From: Chitinophaga filiformis
GTDB taxonomy: Bacteria > Bacteroidota > Bacteroidia > Chitinophagales > Chitinophagaceae
Direction of reading: 5' to 3'
Assembly (NCBI RefSeq): GCF_023100805.1
Contig: NZ_CP095855.1
Coordinates: 186,001 to 250,000 of the forward strand
Length of the DNA stretch: 64,000 nt
Below are positions 52,226-60,852 of this stretch, in pieces. Under the pieces are notes generated by a model. The model ran no database searches, had not been told where the DNA came from, and saw nothing but the letters and a program-made list of their open reading frames with translations. The position numbers were made by a program, and so were the translations under genes. Within the stretch, counting starts at the first letter, position 1. Every line of letters starts with the position of its first letter.

Positions 52226-53230
52226 ATGACCTTACTTGTCTCCATCATTATACTGGCGTTCATATTCGATTATATCAACGGTTTTCATGATGCGGCTAAT
52301 TCTATAGCTACCATCGTATCCACCAAGGTGCTGACTCCCTTCCAGGCAGTACTATGGGCTGCCGTATTCAACTTTGCGGCTTTCTTTATTTCCAAGTACG
52401 TTTACGGGGAGTTCAAAGTGGGAAACACGATCGCTAAATCGGTTTTTGAACAATTTATTACCCTGAAGGTGATCCTTTGCGGTCTGATAGCTGCCATTAC
52501 CTGGAACCTGCTGACCTGGTGGTATGGTATACCTTCCAGTTCTTCACATACCCTTATCGGTGGTTTCATAGGCGCTGCCATAGCAGCAGCACATGGCTCT
52601 TTTGACGTGATCAACTATGCCAAGGTAATGCCTATTATTTACTTCATCGCCCTGGCGCCTTTCATAGGGATGATCGTAGCTTTTGTGATCACTATTATTA
52701 TTATGAACGTATGCCGTAAGGCAAATCCTTACAGGGCGGAAAACTGGTTCAAGCGCTTACAGCTGGTATCTTCAGGAGCCCTGAGCCTTGCGCACGGTGG
52801 TAACGATGCCCAGAAGGTAATGGGTATCATTGCTGCAGCACTGGTAGCCCATGGCACTATTGACGATGTTACCAAAGTTCCGAACTGGGTGCCATTATCC
52901 TGCTTCGTTGCCATAGCCCTCGGTACCATGAGCGGTGGCTGGAAGATCGTTAAAACCATGGGATCCCGTATCACCAAGGTAACACCACTGGAAGGTGTGG
53001 CTGCGGAAACTGCGGGTGCCGTTACGCTTTACCTCACAGAAACACTGGGTATTCCTGTGAGTACCACCCACACCATTACCGGTTCTATTATCGGGGTGGG
53101 CGCTACAAAACGTCTCTCTGCGGTACGCTGGGGGGTAACCGTAAGCCTGCTCTGGGCATGGATACTGACCATTCCTATCAGTGCATTACTGGCTGCTGCT
53201 GTGTACTTTGTAGTCAATCTATTCCTCTGA
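52226..53230 (+). CDS. PiT-family inorganic phosphate transporter
   Basis: This 334-residue inner-membrane permease has about ten transmembrane segments and the two inverted PiT signature motifs: DYINGFHDAANSIATIVSTKVL near residue 11-32 and GALSLAHGGNDAQKVMGIIA near 178-197. It imports phosphate, probably with a metal cation or protons. The C-terminal half includes SSHTLIGGFIGAAIA and STTHTITGSIIG. It is preceded by the DUF47 gene and followed by a strong terminator. The PhoB-like box upstream suggests induction under phosphate shortage, an inference. Confidence 0.95.
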   Translation: MTLLVSIIILAFIFDYINGFHDAANSIATIVSTKVLTPFQAVLWAAVFNFAAFFISKYVYGEFKVGNTIAKSVFEQFITLKVILCGLIAAITWNLLTWWYGIPSSSSHTLIGGFIGAAIAAAHGSFDVINYAKVMPIIYFIALAPFIGMIVAFVITIIIMNVCRKANPYRAENWFKRLQLVSSGALSLAHGGNDAQKVMGIIAAALVAHGTIDDVTKVPNWVPLSCFVAIALGTMSGGWKIVKTMGSRITKVTPLEGVAAETAGAVTLYLTETLGIPVSTTHTITGSIIGVGATKRLSAVRWGVTVSLLWAWILTIPISALLAAAVYFVVNLFL

Positions 53231-53256
53231 TAAGCAGTATAACTACTTATTATAAT

Positions 53257-53310
53257 AAGCCCTCCGGCATCGCCCATTGCAAATGGAATGACCGGAGGGC
53301 TTTCTCTTTT
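53257..53310 (+). terminator. Intrinsic terminator of the DUF47-PiT operon
   Basis: AAGCCCTCCGG (53257-53267) and CCGGAGGGCTT (53292-53302) pair perfectly; the loop has an inner stem CCATT/AATGG. TTCTCTTTT follows. It lies 26 bp after the PiT stop. Confidence 0.88.
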
Positions 53311-53358
53311 AATACCCCTGCTTTTTGAGTTTTTCCTTTTTTTTATCACAGAGCCCCC

Positions 53359-53366
53359 TATTTTTG
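53359..53366 (+). promoter_or_regulatory. Putative -7 element of rmlA
   Basis: TATTTTTG matches TAnnTTTG, 51 bp upstream of the chosen rmlA ATG. It supports the start at 53417 over the longer frame. Confidence 0.45.
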
Positions 53367-53416
53367 TAGGGCTTTTGAAGAACCTGTTTTCATTATTCAT
53401 TCTTATAATAAATGCT

Positions 53417-54286
53417 ATGAAAGGTATCATACTGGCCGGAGGTTCCGGGACTCGTTTACACCCCATTACCTATGCCATCAGCAAACAAATCATGCCGGTT
53501 TATGATAAACCAATGATTTATTATCCGCTTTCCACTTTGATGCTGGCCGGTATAAAAGAGATCCTGATCATATCTACACCACACGACCTGCCCGCTTTCA
53601 AAAGGTTATTCGGCAACGGTGAGCAACTTGGGTTGAAGCTGAACTATGCGGAACAGCCCCTCCCAAATGGTCTCGCACAGGCATTTGTAATAGGCCGTGA
53701 CTTTATTGGAGATGATAATGTAGCATTGGTACTGGGTGATAATATCTTTTACGGCGCCGGCCTGGGTACACAGCTGGCCAACAACGTAAAACCAGAGGGA
53801 GGTATCGTATACGCCTACCAGGTATCTGACCCTGAACGCTATGGGGTAGTAGAGTTTGATGAAAAGATGCAGGCCGTGTCCATAGAGGAAAAACCTCAAC
53901 AGCCCAAGAGCAGCTATGCTGTGCCAGGATTATATTTCTACGATAATGACGTTATTAAAATAGCCGCAGATCTGAAGCCCAGCCCACGCGGGGAATATGA
54001 GATCACCGATGTGAACAGGGAATACCTGCGCCGCGGAAAACTGAAAGTGTCTATCCTGCCCCGTGGTACGGCCTGGCTGGACACCGGCACCTTTGACTCA
54101 CTCATGCAGGCCTCACAGTTCGTCCAGGTCATCGAACAACGACAGGGCATCAAGATTGCCTGCATAGAGGAAATTGCTTACAGGCAGGGCTTTATTTCCC
54201 GTGAACAATTACAGACGCTTGCACAGCCATTACTGAAAAGCGGCTATGGACAATATCTGGAAAAGATCCTTGAACAGAAAATCTGA
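53417..54286 (+). CDS. rmlA: Glucose-1-phosphate thymidylyltransferase
   Basis: This 289-residue nucleotidyltransferase has the signature [24 protein letters not shown] at the N-terminus and the catalytic Lys in [22 protein letters not shown] holds the metal Asp, and [20 protein letters not shown] follows. It makes dTDP-glucose from dTTP and glucose-1-phosphate, the first step to dTDP-L-rhamnose and other deoxysugars of surface polysaccharides. The length is typical of RmlA. The ATG at 53417 is chosen, since the frame extension crosses the promoter and terminator. rmlBCD are not in this window; galE follows after 156 bp. Confidence 0.96.
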   Translation: MKGIILAGGSGTRLHPITYAISKQIMPVYDKPMIYYPLSTLMLAGIKEILIISTPHDLPAFKRLFGNGEQLGLKLNYAEQPLPNGLAQAFVIGRDFIGDDNVALVLGDNIFYGAGLGTQLANNVKPEGGIVYAYQVSDPERYGVVEFDEKMQAVSIEEKPQQPKSSYAVPGLYFYDNDVIKIAADLKPSPRGEYEITDVNREYLRRGKLKVSILPRGTAWLDTGTFDSLMQASQFVQVIEQRQGIKIACIEEIAYRQGFISREQLQTLAQPLLKSGYGQYLEKILEQKI

Positions 54287-54442
54287 ACATTAAAAATTAA
54301 GAATTAAGGATTAGGAAACGTACATTCGTAACTCAATTATTTAAATCAGCATTTGCGGGCATAAATTCCCGTCCTTAATTCCAGGTTCATTTGCACATCT
54401 GATTGTAATTAATCCTAAAACATTCAAAAAAAATAAAGACAT

Positions 54443-55471
54443 ATGAAGGTTCTTGTTACCGGTGGTTGCGGTTATATCGGTGCGCACACTATCGTAGATC
54501 TGATTAACAATGGCTTTGACGTAGTTTCAGTAGACAGCAACATCCGCAGCAGTACACAACTGCTGGACGGCATCGAAAAAATCACAGGCAAAAAGATCCG
54601 TAACTACAAGGTAGACCTCTGCAACCTGGAAGATACACACGCCGTGTTCCATGAAAACCGTGATATCGTAGGCGTGATCCACTTTGCAGCGCTTAAAACA
54701 GTTCCAGAATCAGTAGCTGATCCATTATTTTACTTCCATAATAATCTCGCTTCCCTGGTGAACGTACTGAAGTGTGTGAAAGAGTTCAATATCCCTAACC
54801 TGGTATTCTCTTCCTCCTGCTCCGTATATGGCAATACCACGGAACTGCCTGTAGTAGAGGCCACTCCGCTGGGAGAAGCACAATCTCCTTACGCCCGCAC
54901 CAAACAAATGGGCGAACAGATGATCCAGGATTATAGTAAGGTCAATGATACCCAGTCCATCCTGCTCCGTTACTTTAATCCCGTTGGCGCCCATCCTTCC
55001 GCACTGATCGGAGAACTGCCGCTGGGCCGCCCGGACAACCTGGTACCGGTTATTACGCAGACAGCCATCGGCAAAATTCCAAAGCTGACGGTGTTTGGTC
55101 ATGACTACGATACCCGCGATGGTTCCTGCATCCGCGATTATATCCATGTAATGGATATAGCCAACGCCCATACAAAGGCCCTGCAATACCTGCTGGATCA
55201 GAAGAATACAGACAATTGCGAGATCTTCAACCTCGGTACCGGCAACGGCGTGACCGTACTGGAAGCTATCAAGGCCTTTGAAAAGATCTCCGGCGTAAAA
55301 CTGAACTATGAACTGGGGCCACGCCGTCCGGGCGATGTGATCGCCATATATGCCAATAATAACAAGGCCAAGCAGTTGCTGGGCTGGGAACCGAATATCG
55401 GCATAGAAGATATGATGCGCACGGCCTGGCAGTGGGAAGTGGCTTTAAGAGACAGGGTTCTTAGTAATTAA
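54443..55471 (+). CDS. galE: UDP-glucose 4-epimerase
   Basis: This 342-residue extended SDR interconverts UDP-glucose and UDP-galactose with a bound NAD. The cofactor motif is GGCGYIGAHTIVDL (about 7-20), the catalytic pair Tyr/Lys is in SPYARTKQMGE, the upstream Ser is in SSSCSVYG, and GTRDGSCIRDYIHVMD-like binding (here DTRDGSCIRDYIH) is present. Length is normal. It lies between rmlA and a transketolase half and supplies sugar nucleotides for polysaccharide synthesis. Some GalE-like proteins act on UDP-GlcNAc; the specificity cannot be told from this sequence. Confidence 0.94.
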   Translation: MKVLVTGGCGYIGAHTIVDLINNGFDVVSVDSNIRSSTQLLDGIEKITGKKIRNYKVDLCNLEDTHAVFHENRDIVGVIHFAALKTVPESVADPLFYFHNNLASLVNVLKCVKEFNIPNLVFSSSCSVYGNTTELPVVEATPLGEAQSPYARTKQMGEQMIQDYSKVNDTQSILLRYFNPVGAHPSALIGELPLGRPDNLVPVITQTAIGKIPKLTVFGHDYDTRDGSCIRDYIHVMDIANAHTKALQYLLDQKNTDNCEIFNLGTGNGVTVLEAIKAFEKISGVKLNYELGPRRPGDVIAIYANNNKAKQLLGWEPNIGIEDMMRTAWQWEVALRDRVLSN

Positions 55472-55516
55472 AAAGTTTATTTCTTACATTTACGACACAA
55501 TTCTTAATATAAGGCT

Positions 55517-56479
55517 ATGGTAAAAGATATTAAACCGTTAAATGAGAAAGAGACACGCGCAGGCTTTGGAGAAGGTATATTGGAAGCTGGGCGTAAAAAT
55601 CCTAATGTAGTAGCACTGACTGCTGACCTGTTGGGTTCGATGAAACTGAATGCCTTTATTAAGGAGTTTCCTGACCGCTTTGTACAGGTAGGTATCGCTG
55701 AAGCAAATATGATAGGTATAGCTGCCGGTATGACCATCGGTGGTAAGATCCCATATACTACTACATTTGCTAACTTTTCCACAGGCCGTGTATACGACCA
55801 GATCCGCCAGTCCGTTGCCTATTCCGGCAAGAACGTAAAGATCTGTGCATCTCATGCCGGTTTAACACTTGGTGAAGATGGTGCTACCCACCAGATCCTG
55901 GAAGATATCGGTATGATGAAAATGCTCCCGGGCATGACCGTGATCGTTCCATGCGATTTCAACCAGACAAAAGCAGCTACTATCGCCGTAGCCGACTACG
56001 AAGGACCAGTTTATCTCCGTTTCGGCCGTCCGAAATGGCCTAACTTCACTCCGGAAGACCAGAAATTCGAAGTAGGTAAAGCCCAGATACTGCACGAAGG
56101 AACAGACATCACCCTGTTCGCCTGCGGTCACATGGTATGGTTATCTGTCGAAGCAGGTAAGATCCTGGAAGAAAGAGGTTACAGTGTTGAGATCATCAAT
56201 ATCCACACTATTAAACCACTGGACGAAGAAGCAGTACTGCGTTCCATCTCTAAGACCGGTTGCGCAGTAACCGCTGAAGAGCATAACGTACTGGGAGGTC
56301 TGGGCGACAGCATCGCACAGGTAGCGGCCCGCCACAATCCAATTCCTATCGAATACGTAGGTACCAATGATACTTTCGGTGAAAGTGGTAAACCACTGGA
56401 TCTGCTGAAGAAATATGGCCTGGATACAGATCATATCGTTGCTGCTGCTGAAAAAGCAATAGCCAGAAAGAAGAAATAA
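55517..56479 (+). CDS. Transketolase C-terminal subunit (split transketolase)
   Basis: This 320-residue protein covers the pyrimidine-binding and C-terminal domains of transketolase: TRAGFGEGILEAGR, QVGIAEANMIGIAAGMTIGGK (with the catalytic Glu of the Pyr domain), and ICASHAGLTLGEDGATHQ. The C-terminal domain runs from VDYEGPVYLRFGRPKWP-like residues to KKYGLDTDHI. Functional transketolase of this type needs an N-terminal PP-domain subunit, which is usually encoded directly upstream; here galE lies upstream, 45 bp away, and the partner is not in the window. It works in the non-oxidative pentose phosphate pathway. It ends at a strong terminator. Confidence 0.93.
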   Translation: MVKDIKPLNEKETRAGFGEGILEAGRKNPNVVALTADLLGSMKLNAFIKEFPDRFVQVGIAEANMIGIAAGMTIGGKIPYTTTFANFSTGRVYDQIRQSVAYSGKNVKICASHAGLTLGEDGATHQILEDIGMMKMLPGMTVIVPCDFNQTKAATIAVADYEGPVYLRFGRPKWPNFTPEDQKFEVGKAQILHEGTDITLFACGHMVWLSVEAGKILEERGYSVEIINIHTIKPLDEEAVLRSISKTGCAVTAEEHNVLGGLGDSIAQVAARHNPIPIEYVGTNDTFGESGKPLDLLKKYGLDTDHIVAAAEKAIARKKK

Positions 56480-56496
56480 TCTGTACCGGATTAAAC

Positions 56497-56541
56497 TTTA
56501 CATAAAAAAAACCATCTTACAGGTGGTTTTTTTTATGTAAA
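56497..56541. terminator. Perfect 18-bp terminator hairpin
   Basis: TTTACATAAAAAAAACCA (56497-56514) and TGGTTTTTTTTATGTAAA (56524-56541) pair perfectly with a 9-nt loop. The U-tract is in the 3' arm. It follows the transketolase half by 17 bp and separates it from the sigma-factor unit; it can act on both strands. Confidence 0.88.
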
Positions 56542-56556
56542 CCATTTAACCTAAGA

Positions 56557-57108
56557 ATGAGCATACATCAGGATGATAAAACACTATTAGCAACGTACAG
56601 GGACCCTGCTACCAAGGAGAAAGGATTTACCGCTATCATCCGGAAATACCAGGAAAGACTCTACTGGCACATCAGAAGGCTGGTACTCGACCATGATGAT
56701 GCCAATGATGTATTGCAGAATGTGTTTGTGAAGGTCTGGAAAAACCTGGAAGGATTCCGTGAAGATGCCCAGTTATACACCTGGCTGTATAAGATAGCCA
56801 CCAATGAATGCCTCACCTTCCTGGAAAAACAAAAGAAAAACAATTCAATATCACTGTCAGACGTAGAAACAGGCCTTAGCAATACCCTGAAAGCAGATGC
56901 GCAATTTGATCCCAACAAACTTGAATGGAAACTGCAAAAGGCTATTCTGGCACTGCCTGAAAAACAAAGAATTGTTTTTAACCTGAGGTACTATGATGAA
57001 ATGCCCTACGAAGAAATGAGCCGCGTACTGGACACCTCGGAAGGTGCACTCAAAGCCTCCTATCACCATGCAGTGAAAAAGATTGAAGAGTTCATCCGTA
57101 ATACCTGA
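56557..57108 (+). CDS. ECF-type RNA polymerase sigma factor
   Basis: This 183-residue sigma-70 family ECF factor has region 2 at about 15-85 (IIRKYQERLYWHIRRLVLDHDDANDVLQNVFVKVWKNL, quoted in parts: the -10-binding helix is DDANDVLQNVFVKVW). Region 4 at about 125-175 (LPEKQRIVFNLRYYDEMPYEEMS, HTH SYHHAVKKIEEF) binds the -35 element. The C-terminal end lies 102 bp before a membrane protein that looks like its anti-sigma partner. It probably redirects RNA polymerase to an envelope-stress regulon. Its class could not be assigned. Confidence 0.93.
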   Translation: MSIHQDDKTLLATYRDPATKEKGFTAIIRKYQERLYWHIRRLVLDHDDANDVLQNVFVKVWKNLEGFREDAQLYTWLYKIATNECLTFLEKQKKNNSISLSDVETGLSNTLKADAQFDPNKLEWKLQKAILALPEKQRIVFNLRYYDEMPYEEMSRVLDTSEGALKASYHHAVKKIEEFIRNT

Positions 57109-57210
57109 AAATGCGACATCTTCGTACTTTTATGAGGTGAATTGCATTTTTTTAGAGACGAAACTACGACCTGTTTAAACTATTGCTATCTTCCACTGTC
57201 TAAAGACTGT

Positions 57211-58125
57211 ATGATATCCAGAGACAACGATATTGCGAACGAACTGCGGGAAATCATCCCTGATGCTCAATGGACTACGCTGAAGCCCTCCTGTGGAGAA
57301 GTTCCTGCCGGTTATTTTGAGCAACTGCCGGACCGGATCCTGCAGGAAGTACGTACAGCAGAGGTACAGGAAGAACTGGAAACCCTCTCTCCAATGCTGG
57401 CAAGCGTACCGAAGTTCCTTCCTTTATCAGTTCCTCCGGACTATTTTGAGCAACTGCCACAACAGGTTCTCCAAAACATTGCTGCAGCACAGCAGGCACA
57501 GCCGGAAGAAGAAGTTCCATCCTTCCTGGCAGGTATACCGAAGGTATTCCCTCTGTCTGCACCTGCCGGTTATTTTGACGAGCTGGACGCTGTAATAATG
57601 GCCCGCATAGCAGAAACAGAAGGAACGAAGGCGGCCAGGCCTGCTACAGGGGTGCAGGAAGAACTGGAGGCCATATCGCCGTTCCTGGCTGGCATACCTA
57701 AAACGATGCCGCTGTCAGTGCCACCCGGTTATTTTGACCAGCTGGACACTAACATACGGGCTGGTATTACAGCTGTGCCTGATCGTGCACCGCTTATCCG
57801 GAGGATGAATGCCGGCAGATATTTAAAATGGGCCGTGGCGGCCTGCCTGGTGGCACTGGTAAGCGTGAGTTCCCTGTTCTTTATCAGGGGCAACCATTAC
57901 CATACCAATGTATTAGAAAATACCCTGGCAAATGTGAGCGACCAGGAGATCATGGAATACCTGCAGACCCATTCAGACGCTTTTGACAAAGAAGAGCTAA
58001 CCAATTATACACCCTTAGCAGAAGAAGGTAACGCTATTTCGGAAGTAGAGGAATTACCAGCAGAAGCCATACAACACTATTTAGACAACACTGGTTTGTT
58101 AAACGAAAGCCTAACAGACAACTGA
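57211..58125 (+). CDS. Putative anti-sigma-like membrane protein with four GYFxxL repeats
   Basis: This 304-residue protein has one membrane segment at about 207-225 (WAVAACLVALVSVSSLFFI), a long cytosolic N-terminal part and an acidic periplasmic C-terminus. The cytosolic part carries four modules: Tyr-Phe pairs at 35-36, 78-79, 121-122 and 174-175, each in VPxGYFxxLP-like context, with three full units also having FLAGIPKxxPLS before the motif. The spacing is 43, 43 and 53 residues. I chose the ATG at 57211; a TTG frame extension lacks support. It lies between the ECF sigma gene and a Spy-like gene, the place of an anti-sigma factor, but no zinc anti-sigma motif is seen. A DNA-level tandem duplication is likely. 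Confidence 0.75.
   Translation: MISRDNDIANELREIIPDAQWTTLKPSCGEVPAGYFEQLPDRILQEVRTAEVQEELETLSPMLASVPKFLPLSVPPDYFEQLPQQVLQNIAAAQQAQPEEEVPSFLAGIPKVFPLSAPAGYFDELDAVIMARIAETEGTKAARPATGVQEELEAISPFLAGIPKTMPLSVPPGYFDQLDTNIRAGITAVPDRAPLIRRMNAGRYLKWAVAACLVALVSVSSLFFIRGNHYHTNVLENTLANVSDQEIMEYLQTHSDAFDKEELTNYTPLAEEGNAISEVEELPAEAIQHYLDNTGLLNESLTDN
57301..57750 (+). repeat. Tandem coding repeats encoding GYFxxL modules
   Basis: Four copies encode P-x-G-Y-F-D/E-x-L, with Tyr codons at 57313, 57442, 57571 and 57730. The nucleotides are also similar (CCTGCCGGTTATTTTGA, CCTCCGGACTATTTTGA, CCTGCCGGTTATTTTGA, CCACCCGGTTATTTTGA), so the array arose by duplication. The first two intervals are 129 bp each, the third 159 bp. 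Confidence 0.8.
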
Positions 58126-58126
58126 G

Positions 58127-58600
58127 ATGAAAAAACTTTACACATTAGTTATACTTATCACACTCTCATTGTTTTGCCACCCTCCTGTTAGTCAGGCACA
58201 GCAGGGTAGCGACGCTGAGATCAGGGATCGCATCCGCGCAGCGGAAATAGCGTACCTGTCCCAAAAGCTGGACCTCACCCCCGATGAAGCACAAAAATTC
58301 TGGCCTTTATATAATCAATATACCAAGGAAGTAGAGATACTTATTGCAGAACGCCGCAAGCGGAATAAGGTACCACAAGCCGACCTTCAGCCTGCCGACG
58401 ATAAGGAACTGGGATATGAACGCCGTATGCTGGACATTAAAACACATTACAGCCAGGAATTCCAGAAAGTGTTACCGCCCTCAAAAGCAGGGGTTGTATT
58501 CCGTTCGGAACGGGAATTCCGTAATCAGCTGATCCGGGCTATGAAAGACAGGCAGGCCAGAAATCTTGGCGGGCCGGGAGCAAGAAGATTCAGACAATAA
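58127..58600 (+). CDS. Spy/CpxP-like periplasmic protein
   Basis: This 157-residue protein has a signal peptide (about 1-24, cleaved after SQA), then an all-helical mature part with LDLTPDEAQKFWPLYNQYTKEVE (a relative of the LTxxQ motif), a basic patch AERRKRNK and a Gly/Arg-rich tail (NLGGPGARRFRQ). Proteins of this fold act as periplasmic chaperones or stress sensors. It starts 1 bp after the repeat protein's stop and 1.5 kb after the sigma gene, so it is the third gene of the unit, and may sense envelope stress for it. Confidence 0.82.
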   Translation: MKKLYTLVILITLSLFCHPPVSQAQQGSDAEIRDRIRAAEIAYLSQKLDLTPDEAQKFWPLYNQYTKEVEILIAERRKRNKVPQADLQPADDKELGYERRMLDIKTHYSQEFQKVLPPSKAGVVFRSEREFRNQLIRAMKDRQARNLGGPGARRFRQ

Positions 58601-58612
58601 TATTAAAGGATA

Positions 58613-58650
58613 AATAAAGAAGGAGCACCGACCGGTGCTCCTTCTTTATT
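58613..58650. terminator. Perfect 18-bp terminator hairpin after the sigma unit
   Basis: AATAAAGAAGGAGCACCG (58613-58630) and CGGTGCTCCTTCTTTATT (58633-58650) pair perfectly with a 2-nt loop, followed by TTATA. It lies 12 bp after the Spy-like stop and can act on both strands. Confidence 0.92.
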
Positions 58651-58792
58651 TTATAACGGACGCTTGCTCTCACACTTTCCGTTTACTGTTCAACAAGATC
58701 ATTTCTGCCGCCAGCCCCTCTTAAGCAGTGTAAACATCGGGATGGAATCAACGCCCTCCATCGCATGATCAGGATCATTTCTGCGGGCAGGC

Positions 58793-59539
58793 TCAGAGTT
58801 TCCCGAAGGGTAGTTTCGTATCATGATAATACAGGAAAGTCCATCCCTCACGGGCGCCGCGCAGCTTAAACTGTTCGCGCAATTCCATACTCCGCTTTCC
58901 GTCGTAATCATACTTTGCCGCAAAACGGCGTTTCATATAGGAAACCTGGGGTGCTTCATCCCCTCCGAAAAATATTTTGTCGTCGCCTGTATCTATAAGA
59001 AAGGCCTGATGATAAGGGCAATGGCCCCCGGTCATTTCATAAGTAATGTAATCATCAATGGTGCCATCCCCCTCTGTGAAGATGACATTATCCCGTTCAT
59101 TCAGAATGCGGACGTCTTCTGCTAGATAGGATTTCCCGTCATGCGCCAGGGCATAATCCATTTCATGCCTGTTCACATAATAGGTGGCCTGGGGAAAACT
59201 CAGGCTACGCTGCCCTGTTACGGGATCTATAATGGAAATACCGCCGGAATGATCTTTATGCAAATGACTCATCAGTACTTTGGTGATATCCATCGGATTA
59301 ACACCGTTGTCGATCAGGTGCTGATGTATCTGTAAAACGCCATCGGCATTACGATAGCCCAGGCCGGCGTCCAGCAGGATGTAATCCTGGTCCGTGATCA
59401 CTAAAAATGGTTGGATCTCCACCAGCAGCGAGCCGCCGGAGCGCTGCTGCATTGAATCCGTCTCAGGATTATAAGGAATAAACTTCTTTGTTCCGTCTAC
59501 TGTAAAAGCCCCTTCTGATAATGGTATAATACGTGCCAT
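58793..59539 (-). CDS. MBL-fold metallo-hydrolase
   Basis: This 248-residue metallo-beta-lactamase-fold enzyme has the zinc motif SHLHKDHSGG with H92, H94, D96 and H97, plus later ligands in GGHCPYHQ (His) and GGDEAP (Asp), and a final His in YYHDTKLP. Relatives include lactonases and other hydrolases that open esters or lactones; the substrate is unknown. It has no signal peptide. It starts 17 bp after the rodA stop on the same strand, so it is probably the last gene of the rod-shape operon, an unusual neighbour. Confidence 0.85.
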   Translation of the reverse strand: MARIIPLSEGAFTVDGTKKFIPYNPETDSMQQRSGGSLLVEIQPFLVITDQDYILLDAGLGYRNADGVLQIHQHLIDNGVNPMDITKVLMSHLHKDHSGGISIIDPVTGQRSLSFPQATYYVNRHEMDYALAHDGKSYLAEDVRILNERDNVIFTEGDGTIDDYITYEMTGGHCPYHQAFLIDTGDDKIFFGGDEAPQVSYMKRRFAAKYDYDGKRSMELREQFKLRGAREGWTFLYYHDTKLPFGKL

Positions 59540-59556
59540 TCCCCAAAGATATGCAA

Positions 59557-60846
59557 CTATCGTAATACCATTTGCCTGTCGGCATCCAGGCGGAGCATGA
59601 TAAAAATTAACATGGTGAATGTCATCAGGGAGGAACCTCCATAACTAACCAATGGCAGCGGGATCCCGATCACCGGCGCCAGACCGATGGTCATGGAAAT
59701 ATTGATGGCCATGTGGAAAAAGATGATACTGGCTACCCCATAGGCATATACACGGCTGAATGTCGATCGTTGTCGCTCTGCCACAAAAATGATCCGTAAG
59801 AGCAATGCCACATAAAGACCTATAAACAGGATAGAGCCCAGGAAACCAAAGTCCTCTCCGATAGTACAGAAGATAAAGTCAGTACTCTGCTCGGGCACGA
59901 AATCGTAACGGGTCTGGGTGCCTTTCAGATACCCTTTTCCGATGAAACCGCCGGAACCGATCGCGATCATACTCTGGCGGGTATTATAGGTCGCCTTCGG
60001 ATCGTTCTCTTTACCCAGCATTACCTCAATACGGCGTACCTGGTAGTCTTTCAGCACTTTGGTGAATGCAAAAGGCACTACGAACATCACGAATACGGAA
60101 CAGAATGCCCAGATACCCAGTATCAGGGCCAACCGGGAACGGTTACGTTTTATTTCCCGGCGACTGAAATAGATCACCAGTACGGTGATGACCGAGAAGA
60201 TGATAAAGAGGATATTTTTATCTACCAGCAAGGCCGACAATACCAGCACGATCCCCGAGAAGGCGATCACCAGCAGTACGCCCGGCAAACCTTCCCTGTA
60301 CATCACCAGGAAGAAGGAGAAATACACCAGTGCCAGCCCTGTTTCTGACTGCAGGATGATGATAACACAGGGGATCAGCGCCAGGGCTACGGCTATCAGC
60401 CTGGAACGCAGTTTGGTAAAATCAGTTTCTATGGAAGAGAGATACTTGGCCAGGGCCAGGTTGGTACAGAGCTTCGTCAGCTCCGCCGGCTGAAACTGGA
60501 AACCACCGATTACCAGCCAGGAGCTCGAACCTTTTACATCCTTACCGATGCCCAGTACCAGCAACAACAACAGTAAACCACCGGCGTACATCAGGTTGGC
60601 CGTAGCGGTAAAGAACTTACTGTCGGTGAGCCAGATGATGGTAGCCAACACTGCTGATACACCCAGCCACATGAGCTGGCGGGAATAGTTCTTGTTCAGG
60701 TGGAGGATGTCATTCCAGATGTTATCACCCTCCCTGTATTCAGCGGCGAAGATAGATAACAACCCCACAAACACGATCCCCAGGTAGAGGCCCATAATAG
60801 GCCAGTCAATACCTTCTGTCAATTTTATTTGCTGCCGACGGTTCAT
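59557..60846 (-). CDS. rodA: Rod shape-determining SEDS glycosyltransferase RodA
   Basis: This 429-residue SEDS polytopic protein has about ten transmembrane segments. It shows GLLSIFAAE early, GSSSWLVIGGFQFQPAELTK (conserved SEDS loop), GKGYLKGTQTRYDFVPEQSTDFIFC in the large loop before the last helices, and PLVSYGGSSLMTF near the C-terminus. It polymerises peptidoglycan glycan strands for cylindrical growth together with PBP2, whose gene is 6 bp upstream. Length is about 50 residues more than E. coli RodA, as in other Bacteroidota. The next gene (MBL hydrolase) follows by 17 bp. Confidence 0.96.
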   Translation of the reverse strand: MNRRQQIKLTEGIDWPIMGLYLGIVFVGLLSIFAAEYREGDNIWNDILHLNKNYSRQLMWLGVSAVLATIIWLTDSKFFTATANLMYAGGLLLLLLVLGIGKDVKGSSSWLVIGGFQFQPAELTKLCTNLALAKYLSSIETDFTKLRSRLIAVALALIPCVIIILQSETGLALVYFSFFLVMYREGLPGVLLVIAFSGIVLVLSALLVDKNILFIIFSVITVLVIYFSRREIKRNRSRLALILGIWAFCSVFVMFVVPFAFTKVLKDYQVRRIEVMLGKENDPKATYNTRQSMIAIGSGGFIGKGYLKGTQTRYDFVPEQSTDFIFCTIGEDFGFLGSILFIGLYVALLLRIIFVAERQRSTFSRVYAYGVASIIFFHMAINISMTIGLAPVIGIPLPLVSYGGSSLMTFTMLIFIMLRLDADRQMVLR

Positions 60847-60852
60847 AACTGA

